Under the pieces are notes generated by a model. It saw only the letters and a program-made list of their open reading frames with translations. It had not been told where the DNA came from and ran no database searches. This document shows, piece by piece, positions 5,931 through 13,751 of a stretch of DNA of 13,751 nt. A program made the position numbers and the translations under genes. How positions within the stretch are numbered: the stretch's first letter is position 1; every line of letters starts with the position of its first letter. The stretch lies in the NCBI GenBank assembly GCA_012274165.1, contig JAAPAA010000356.1, positions 1 to 13,751 of the forward strand, in the 5' to 3' direction. This stretch comes from Thiobacillaceae bacterium. Its GTDB lineage: Bacteria > Pseudomonadota > Gammaproteobacteria > Burkholderiales > Thiobacillaceae.

Positions 5931-8609
5931 ATGCCCCAACACTATCTGCATCCCCTGTTCAACGCCCGCTCGGTAGCGGTCTTCGGCGCCAGCGAACGCG
6001 AGGATTCGGTCGCCGGCATCCTGTTCCGCAATCTGCGCAATGCCGGCTACAAGGGCGAGGTCTATCCGGTCAATCCGAAGCACGAGACGATTTTTGGCGA
6101 GCGCTGCTACGCCTACGCCAGCGAATTGCCGGCCACACCCGAACTGGCCTTGATCGCCACACCGGCGCCGACCGTTGCGCAGATCATGGAGGAATGCGGA
6201 AAGCGCGGTATCCGCCATGCCATCGTGCTGTCGGCCGGCTTCCGCGAGGTGGGCGCCAAGGGCGCGGCGCTGGAAGAAACCGTGAAGGCCGTGGCCATGA
6301 AATACGGCATCCGCTTCATCGGCCCCAATTGTCTCGGTATCCAGCGGCCGTCCATCGGGCTGAATGCCACCTTCAGCCAGGGCGCCACCCTGGTCGGCGA
6401 CCTCGCGCTGGTGTCGCAATCCGGCGCGCTGTGCACCGCCATGCTGGACTGGGCGGAAACCAACGGCATCGGCTTTTCCAGCGTAATTTCCACCGGCGCA
6501 TCGGCCGACCTCGATTTCGGCGAAATCCTCGACTACCTCGCCTTTGACACCCAGACCAAAGGCATCCTGCTTTACATCGAAGGCATCCGCGATGCGCGCC
6601 GTTTCATGAGCGCACTGCGCGCAACCGCGCGCTTCAAGCCCATCGTCATGCTCAAGGTGGGACGCCACGCAACAGGGGCCAAGGCGGCGCAGTCGCACAC
6701 CGGCGCGCTGGTGGGCTCGGATGCGGTGTTCGACGCGCTGGTGCGGCGCGCCGGCGTGGTGCGGGTCAACACCATCCTGCAGCTGTTCGCCTTGGCACGG
6801 GCGCTGTCCACCCACATCAAACCCACCGGCAACCGGCTTGCCATCGTCACCAACGGCGGCGGTCCCGGCGTCATGGCGACCGACCTCGCGGTGGACATGG
6901 GGGTGCGCATGGCCGAGCTGTCCGCAACCACCATCGAGACGCTCAACGCGGTGCTGCCGGCCAACTGGTCGCACGCCAACCCGCTCGACATCATCGGCGA
7001 TGCCAGCGCCGAGCGGTACCGCGCGGCGGTGGATGCCTGCCTCGCCGACGACAACGTCGACGGCGTGCTGGTGATGCTGACGCCACAGGCCATGACCAGG
7101 CCGACCGAGGCGGCGCAGGCCGTGATCGAGGTGGCGAAGAGCTCGAGCAAGCCGGTGCTGACCTGCTGGATGGGCGAAGCGCAGGTACACGAGGGCCGCC
7201 GGCTGTTCAAACAGGCTGGCATTCCCTACTTCACCACGCCGGAACCGGCGGTGGAGGTGTTCTCTTTTCTCTCTGCCTTTTACGAAAACCAGCGCCAGCT
7301 GATGCAGACGCCCGGACCGCTGTCGCAAGAGGCCGAGCCGGATGTGGAAGGCGCACGCCTGATCATCGAAAGCGCCCTCGCCCACGGCCGCCACCTGTTG
7401 AACGAGGTAGAGTCGAAGGCGCTGCTATCGGCCTTCCACATTCCAATCGCACAAACCCTGATCTCGCGCAATCCGATGGAAGCCATGCTGATGGCGCAGC
7501 AGATGGGCTTCCCTGTGGCGATGAAAATCAACTCGCCGGACATCACCCACAAGTCCGACGTCAATGGCGTGCGCCTGGGCTTGTCGAGCGGCCAGGCGGT
7601 GCGTTCCGCGTTTGGCGAAATGCTGGCCGACGTCAAGCGCCTGCGCCCCGACGCCACCCTCGACGGCATCGTCATCGAACCCATGGCGGCGCGTCCGCAT
7701 GCGCGCGAAGTGCTGCTGGGCATGACCTCGGACCCGGTGCTGGGGCCGGTGATCGTGTTCGGCGCCGGCGGCGTCGATGTCGAAGCGTTCCAGGATCGCG
7801 CCGTCACCCTGCCGCCGCTGAATCACTATCTGGCGCGCGACCTGATCGGCCGCACCCGCGTTGCGACCTTGCTGGGCCCGTTCCGCAACCGCCCGCCGGT
7901 CGACATGGCTGCACTGGAAAACGTGCTGCTGCGCCTGTCGGAAATGGTGTGTGAACTGCCCTGGCTGGCCGAACTGGACATCAACCCCCTGCTGGTGGAC
8001 GAACACGGCGCACTGGCGCTGGATGCGCGCATCGTCATCGCCCCGCGCGTGCCGACGGCCGACCGCTACGGCCACATGGCGATCCACCCCTATCCGGCGC
8101 ATCTGGTGACGCACTGGCAGTTGCCCGACGGCAACGACGTGCTGATCCGGCCGATCCGTCCGGAAGACGCCGAACTGACCCAGACGTTCGTGCGCAGCCT
8201 GTCCGAGGAAGCCAAATATTTCCGTTTCATGGATGCGGTCAGCGAGCTGTCGCCGACCATGCTGGCGCGCCTGACCCAGATCGACTACACGCGAGAAATG
8301 GCACTGCTGGCGCTGACCGGGATTGATGGCAAGGAAGTCGAACTCGGCGTGGCGCGCTACGCCATCAACCTGGACGGCGAATCCTGCGAATTCGCCCTGG
8401 TGGTCAACGACCAGTGGCAAAAGCAGGGCATTGGCCACAAGCTCATGGACGTGCTGATGGACGTGGCGCGCGGCAAGGGACTGAAGACGATGGAAGGCGA
8501 AGTGCTGAAAACCAACCACTCCATGCTGAAGCTGGTGGACGCGCTGGGTTTCCATATCGAACCGCATCCCGAGGATGAGACCGTGCGCAAGATTTCACGC
8601 GCGTTGTAG
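5931..8609 (+). CDS. PatZ-like fusion: ADP-forming acyl-CoA synthetase plus GNAT protein acetyltransferase
   Basis: An 892-residue cytosolic protein, close to the length of the protein lysine acetyltransferase Pat/PatZ (YfiQ). Order of domains: CoA-binding Rossmann domain (about 8-130, VAVFGAS at 15-21), succinyl-CoA-synthetase-like ligase domains (about 140-450), ATP-grasp (about 480-705) and GNAT (about 725-892). In GNAT, E820 sits where the catalytic glutamate of Pat is expected and the acetyl-CoA loop reads QKQGIG (830-835). Pat acetylates and silences enzymes such as acetyl-CoA synthetase. Unlike enterobacterial PatZ as I recall it, the synthetase half keeps SHTGAL with H256, the phospho-histidine position of archaeal ADP-forming acetyl-CoA synthetases, and HKSD with H540, their second active-site histidine. 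It may therefore also make acyl-CoA. The start at 5931 matches where relatives begin; 5880 is an alternative adding 17 residues. Confidence 0.92.
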   Translation: MPQHYLHPLFNARSVAVFGASEREDSVAGILFRNLRNAGYKGEVYPVNPKHETIFGERCYAYASELPATPELALIATPAPTVAQIMEECGKRGIRHAIVLSAGFREVGAKGAALEETVKAVAMKYGIRFIGPNCLGIQRPSIGLNATFSQGATLVGDLALVSQSGALCTAMLDWAETNGIGFSSVISTGASADLDFGEILDYLAFDTQTKGILLYIEGIRDARRFMSALRATARFKPIVMLKVGRHATGAKAAQSHTGALVGSDAVFDALVRRAGVVRVNTILQLFALARALSTHIKPTGNRLAIVTNGGGPGVMATDLAVDMGVRMAELSATTIETLNAVLPANWSHANPLDIIGDASAERYRAAVDACLADDNVDGVLVMLTPQAMTRPTEAAQAVIEVAKSSSKPVLTCWMGEAQVHEGRRLFKQAGIPYFTTPEPAVEVFSFLSAFYENQRQLMQTPGPLSQEAEPDVEGARLIIESALAHGRHLLNEVESKALLSAFHIPIAQTLISRNPMEAMLMAQQMGFPVAMKINSPDITHKSDVNGVRLGLSSGQAVRSAFGEMLADVKRLRPDATLDGIVIEPMAARPHAREVLLGMTSDPVLGPVIVFGAGGVDVEAFQDRAVTLPPLNHYLARDLIGRTRVATLLGPFRNRPPVDMAALENVLLRLSEMVCELPWLAELDINPLLVDEHGALALDARIVIAPRVPTADRYGHMAIHPYPAHLVTHWQLPDGNDVLIRPIRPEDAELTQTFVRSLSEEAKYFRFMDAVSELSPTMLARLTQIDYTREMALLALTGIDGKEVELGVARYAINLDGESCEFALVVNDQWQKQGIGHKLMDVLMDVARGKGLKTMEGEVLKTNHSMLKLVDALGFHIEPHPEDETVRKISRAL

Positions 8610-8661
8610 CGCGCGATCTGGATACGGCATGTAGCTACAAGTGAGCGGGTTTACCTGAAGG

Positions 8662-8690
8662 AAAAACAGAGCCGAATGGCTCTGTTTTTT
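8662..8690 (+). terminator. Rho-independent terminator after the PatZ-like gene
   Basis: The arms AAAAACAGAGCC (8662-8673) and GGCTCTGTTTTT (8678-8689) pair across a four-base GAAT loop, with a six-base T-run (8685-8690) at the end. It lies 53 bases after the stop codon. The matching A-run on the other arm could let it work in both directions. Confidence 0.92.
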
Positions 8691-8832
8691 GGGTTAATGG
8701 CCGAGTACAACCCCGAACCGCCGTTCAGATTTCGAAGCAATGAAGGTCGGCTATCTGGAGAGATGCTGCCGCTGAGCTCCCGGAATCGGCTGAGTGCTTT
8801 TCGGCCTTTGCGGCCAGTTGCCTCCAGCAGAT

Positions 8833-8858
8833 AACGGACACCCAGAAAGGTCCGCTTC
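8833..8858. repeat. Intergenic hairpin motif, copy 2
   Basis: The arms GGAC (8836-8839) and GTCC (8850-8853) flank a ten-base loop. The segment aligns with 672-698 with one gap and five mismatches, counted by eye. The stem is weaker than in copy 1. Confidence 0.42.
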
Positions 8859-8983
8859 TAGAAAATCCGGAAGAGCGCCATAGGCCCAGAATGGTTGGTC
8901 ATAACGCGGTTGTCGAGCGTCTGTTCCGCAGATGGGGGGACCGTTTCCATCACCTTCGCAAAGCAACGTTAATCGCATAACAA

Positions 8984-9013
8984 ATGACTATCACTTAGCT
9001 TCTGCGCTAATAT
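8984..9013 (+). promoter_or_regulatory. Candidate promoter of the metal-sensor/exporter operon
   Basis: ATGACT (8984-8989, 4 of 6) is followed after 18 bases by TAATAT (9008-9013). The -10 element overlaps the left arm of the operator at 9009-9036, which is a sensible geometry for repression. Confidence 0.45.
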
Positions 9014-9036
9014 CCTATCCCCCAGGTTAGGATATT
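9009..9036. promoter_or_regulatory. CsoR/RcnR-type operator at the sensor gene start
   Basis: Perfect nine-base inverted repeats, AATATCCTA (9009-9017) and TAGGATATT (9028-9036), flank TCCCCCAGGT. A C-tract (or G-tract on the other strand) inside AT-containing arms is the known layout of RcnR/CsoR-family operators. It overlaps the candidate -10 element, and its right arm contains the only ribosome-binding-like bases (AGGA, 9029-9032) before the ATG at 9040. Metal binding to the repressor would be expected to release it. Confidence 0.8.
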
Positions 9037-9039
9037 GCC

Positions 9040-9309
9040 ATGACGACTCACGCCTCACATCCCGACATTATCAAGCGGCTCAAGCGCGCCGATGGCCACC
9101 TCAAAAGCATCATCGTCATGCTGGAAGAGGGACGCGGCTGTCTCGACATCGCCCAGCAGCTTCAAGCGGTCGAGAGCGCAGTCGGAAACGCCAAGAAGAT
9201 CCTCGTGCACGACCACATCGACCACTGTCTTGAACACGCGGTGCGCGAAGGCACCCAAAGCGCGGACGACACCATCCGCGAGTTCAAGGCCATCACAAAA
9301 TACCTGTAA
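9040..9309 (+). CDS. CsoR/RcnR-family metal-sensing repressor
   Basis: An 89-residue all-helical repressor. The family forms tetramers that bind DNA without a helix-turn-helix and let go when metal binds. The core reads HPDIIKRLKRADGHLKSII, GRGCLDIAQQLQAVESAV and HDHIDHCLEHAV. The ligand positions C34, H59 and C63 have the spacing (25 and 4) of the C-H-C set in CsoR and in the nickel sensor InrS. RcnR has His at the last position. H4 and H7 could supply the N-terminal nitrogen ligand used for nickel or cobalt. The start is fixed by the operator position and the AGGA at 9029-9032. The next gene, 11 bases on, is a nickel/cobalt-type exporter, so nickel or cobalt is the likely signal; copper is less likely. 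Confidence 0.9.
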   Translation: MTTHASHPDIIKRLKRADGHLKSIIVMLEEGRGCLDIAQQLQAVESAVGNAKKILVHDHIDHCLEHAVREGTQSADDTIREFKAITKYL

Positions 9310-9320
9310 GGCACTTCCCC

Positions 9321-10439
9321 ATGACTGAATTTTCTACCCTGCTACAGCAGGGCAATGCCTGGCTATTCATCCCCAGCGCGATCCTGTTGGGCGCACTACA
9401 CGGCCTGGAACCGGGCCACTCCAAGACCATGATGGCAGCCTTCATCGTAGCGATTCGCGGCACGATGACACAGGCCGTGCTACTGGGGTTATCAGCAACG
9501 CTTTCCCATACCGCCGTGGTGTGGGCCGTTGCGATGGCTGGCATGTACTTCGGCCGCAACTGGAACGCGGCAGCGACTGAGCCATATTTCCAGGTGGCAT
9601 CCGCCGCGCTCATAATTGCTGTCGCAGCATGGATGATATGGCGGACGTGGCGGCAACAGCGCACCTGCTTCCACAATCACGAACATGATCACGAGCACCA
9701 CAACGAGGAAATAAAGCGCATTGATACAGGCCACGGAACGGTGCGACTGGAAGTGTTCGAGGACGGGGTGCCGCCGCGCTTTCGGCTCTATCGCGAGAGC
9801 AAGCACGGCCACGTCTGGACGGCGGACCAGGTGCGCATCGAAACGGAACGGTCGGACGGCAGCCGTCAGACGTTCACCTTCGTGCAGCGTGAAGGCTTTG
9901 TTGAGTCACAGCAAGAGATACCCGAACCGCATGAGTTCGTCGCGCGTCTGCGTTTAGGCCACGAGCATCACAGCCACGACTATGACGTGGAGTTCGTCGA
10001 GCACGACCACCATCACCACGCCATCAAGGACTATGAAGGACTGGATGTGTCGGCCCCCGGCTACCAAGACCCACACGAGCTGGCGCACGCCAACGACATC
10101 CGCCACCGCTTCGCCAATCGGGAAGTTACAACCGGACAGATCATCATGTTCGGCCTGACCGGTGGACTGATTCCGTGCCCGGCCTCGATCACCGTGCTGC
10201 TGCTGTGCCTGCAATTGAAGAAGATAGCGCTCGGCGCAACCTTGGTCTTGTCCTTCAGCATCGGTCTGGCGCTTACGATGGTGGCATCTGGAGCCTTGGC
10301 CGCCTTGAGCGTGAAACACGTTTCCAGGCGGTGGAGCGGCTTCGGTGAGTTCGCTCGGAAAGCGCCGTATTTTTCTGGCGCGTTGATCCTGCTGGTCGGC
10401 TTTTATGTCGGCTATCAAGGCTTGTACGCTTTGGCCTGA
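9321..10439 (+). CDS. RcnA/NicO-family nickel/cobalt exporter with large His-rich loop
   Basis: A 372-residue inner-membrane protein of the NicO/RcnA efflux family, which removes Ni(II) and Co(II) from the cytoplasm. Six hydrophobic segments are visible, at about 15-36, 50-76, 88-108, 271-297, 302-330 and 349-370. Conserved motifs: HGLEPGH (27-33), LSHTAVVW (61-68) and GGLIPCPAS (281-289). The loop between segments three and four is about 160 residues, much longer than in E. coli RcnA (about 274 residues in total). It holds three His-rich patches (about 117-127, 213-219, 228-234) around a beta-like segment (about 140-205) that resembles no domain I can name. It is co-transcribed with the upstream sensor (11-base gap, AAGG at 9308-9311). 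The metal choice is inferred from family and context. Confidence 0.9.
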   Translation: MTEFSTLLQQGNAWLFIPSAILLGALHGLEPGHSKTMMAAFIVAIRGTMTQAVLLGLSATLSHTAVVWAVAMAGMYFGRNWNAAATEPYFQVASAALIIAVAAWMIWRTWRQQRTCFHNHEHDHEHHNEEIKRIDTGHGTVRLEVFEDGVPPRFRLYRESKHGHVWTADQVRIETERSDGSRQTFTFVQREGFVESQQEIPEPHEFVARLRLGHEHHSHDYDVEFVEHDHHHHAIKDYEGLDVSAPGYQDPHELAHANDIRHRFANREVTTGQIIMFGLTGGLIPCPASITVLLLCLQLKKIALGATLVLSFSIGLALTMVASGALAALSVKHVSRRWSGFGEFARKAPYFSGALILLVGFYVGYQGLYALA

Positions 10440-10470
10440 TGGTTGGCGACTGGCTGGGAAGCCTGATCGG

Positions 10471-11004
10471 TTAAAACCTGAGGTCGCTTTGTTCCGGGAA
10501 TACCCGGTTTTCCCGTCTGAAATCCCAAGGCGGCATGGGGTTTGTCTCTCTCCACAGCCCACGCCTTTTCAGCTGCGCCATGAGTTCGGCGCTTTGATAG
10601 GCTGACTGGACTTCAGAGGGCTGTTCCCTGGCCAGTTCCATATACCACCAGGCCATTCCATCCTTGAGTTGTTCCAGGCCAATATCAACAGCCTTCACGG
10701 TCAGCTTGCAGATCATCTGCCCCTGTTGGCTGATTTTGGAACAATCTGCGACGGCCGTCTGGTTCAGGCACAGCCGGCTGAGATTGGATTTCGATCTTTC
10801 ACCCCAGGCCTGATGGCGTTCGGGGGCATCGATGCCAGCGATCCTGATGGTGTATTGCTGACGTTCGACCAGAAGGCTCACGGTGTCGCCGTCCGTAATG
10901 CCGACGACCCGGCCCGTTACGGCCTCGGCGTTGGCCAGCGGAGTGAACAACGTGAGCACAATGCTGATGAGGACGTGGGCTCGGCTACAGTCGCAGTTAC
11001 GCAT
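10471..11004 (-). CDS. Exported thermonuclease-like (SNase) protein with altered active site
   Basis: A 177-residue protein with a signal peptide (residues 1-26, ending PLANA) and a staphylococcal-nuclease OB-fold. Visible motifs: DGDT (38-41) for calcium-binding aspartates, IRIAGIDAPE (53-62) with R54, D59 and catalytic E62, then GERSK (68-72) and DGMAWWYMELA (115-125). The position normally occupied by catalytic arginine (R87 of the S. aureus enzyme, in DKYGR) reads SQQGQ here, with Gln at 96 encoded by CAG. The enzyme may thus be weak or inactive as a nuclease. The ATG at 11004 gives a normal signal peptide; an in-frame ATG at 11022 would add six residues, two of them acidic. GGAG (11017-11020) precedes 11004 at a long spacing. 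It stands alone, convergent with the metal exporter. Confidence 0.85.
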   Translation of the reverse strand: MRNCDCSRAHVLISIVLTLFTPLANAEAVTGRVVGITDGDTVSLLVERQQYTIRIAGIDAPERHQAWGERSKSNLSRLCLNQTAVADCSKISQQGQMICKLTVKAVDIGLEQLKDGMAWWYMELAREQPSEVQSAYQSAELMAQLKRRGLWRETNPMPPWDFRRENRVFPEQSDLRF

Positions 11005-11173
11005 GTCGGGATAACACTCCATGGCTGATCGATCGGGTTTCCAACAGTACTACATGCTGGCAGACGTGATGTCAGGCAGGCAGATCAAGAGCAGCCCAGA
11101 GAATGCCCCATGAGGTATGGGTATCAGCGAGTAAATCAGGGGGCAGGATGTCCATGCGTCAGCCTCACCCGTT

Positions 11174-11205
11174 AAAAGGGCCTGGATAGCACAGGCCCTT
11201 TTTTT
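11174..11205 (-). terminator. Terminator downstream of clpB
   Basis: AAAAGGGCCTG (11174-11184) pairs with CAGGCCCTTTT (11192-11202) across a seven-base loop, giving an 11-bp stem. It has a T-run on both strands, longer on the plus strand. It lies about 35 bases after the clpB stop on the minus strand, the only gene reading into it, so it most likely ends clpB; structurally it could act in both directions. Confidence 0.82.
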
Positions 11206-11236
11206 CCGCTACCCCAGCGTTGAGCCTGGGGAGAGC

Positions 11237-13751
<2,515 letters not shown>

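Larger units (their letters stand above)
8610..9039. other. Gene-free spacer of about 430 bases
   Basis: It begins with the terminator at 8662-8690 and ends with the promoter and operator of the metal-sensor operon. The middle (about 8700-8970) holds no gene I recognise. An open frame at 8751-8978 on the minus strand has no recognisable domain and no clear ribosome binding site. The middle carries a second copy of the hairpin motif found at 672-698. Confidence 0.55.

Noticed and set aside
5808..7394. A 529-codon open frame on the minus strand, continuous with the deacetylase gene
   Set aside because: It lies exactly opposite the PatZ-like gene, has low-complexity shadow composition rich in Arg, Gly, His and Ala, and shows no domain. 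The deacetylase family begins at the methionine at 5807.
7425..8567. A 380-codon minus-strand open frame opposite the PatZ-like gene
   Set aside because: It has His/Gln/Arg-rich shadow composition and is fully overlapped by a gene with recognisable domains.
8751..8978. A 75-codon minus-strand open frame in the spacer before the metal sensor
   Set aside because: It has no recognisable domain or convincing ribosome binding site, and it covers the intergenic repeat motif.
10494..10511. A small hairpin CCGGG/CCCGG followed by TTTT, as a terminator of the metal exporter
   Set aside because: The stem is only five pairs and the T-run four bases, and it lies inside the 3' end of the thermonuclease-like gene. 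Too weak to call.

Overview
The window looks like chromosomal DNA of a betaproteobacterium. The protein families resemble those of chemolithotrophic or environmental Nitrosomonadales such as Thiobacillus, Sulfuricella or Gallionella relatives. That placement is inferred from protein style (a tmRNA ending in an encoded CCA, ClpB, a PatZ-like acetyltransferase, HflX, tandem DUF2173 proteins) and not from a search. No integrase, transposase, CRISPR array or plasmid gene is visible.

Layout, left to right. (1) Positions 1-113 hold the 3' end of the tmRNA gene ssrA and its terminator. (2) Positions 188-2152 carry three small plus-strand genes with roomy spacers: a cysteine-cluster (YkgJ-like) protein, an exported SleB-type cell-wall hydrolase, and a small exported beta-rich protein. 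(3) Positions 2190-3256 are a minus-strand operon of three tandem DUF2173 (roadblock/LC7-like) paralogues, with a plausible promoter at 3289-3317. (4) Positions 3469-4872 encode a divergent HflX-type GTPase. (5) Positions 4884-8609 hold a divergent pair: a class II-type histone-deacetylase-like amidohydrolase (minus) and a PatZ-like protein joining an ADP-forming acyl-CoA synthetase to a GNAT acetyltransferase (plus), followed by a strong terminator. (6) Positions 9009-10439 form a metal-efflux operon: a CsoR/RcnR-family sensor with a clear operator over its own start region, then an RcnA/NicO-type nickel/cobalt exporter with a large His-rich loop. (7) Positions 10471-11004 (minus) encode an exported thermonuclease-like protein that appears to lack one catalytic arginine. 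(8) Positions 11237-13751 (minus) are clpB, cut by the window edge, with a hairpin terminator downstream.

How the parts fit together. The most coherent unit is the putative protein-acetylation module: an acetyltransferase that may also make acetyl-CoA, facing a deacetylase across a 123-base intergenic region (5808-5930). That region holds a 13-base palindrome over a candidate deacetylase promoter. The metal operon is a self-contained sensor-exporter circuit. ssrA, HflX and ClpB all serve translation or protein quality control, but they are not arranged as one operon.

The least understood part is the triple DUF2173 operon. Two long gene-free stretches (518-921 and 8610-9039) share a short hairpin-like motif (21 of 26 aligned positions by eye), which suggests a dispersed intergenic element.
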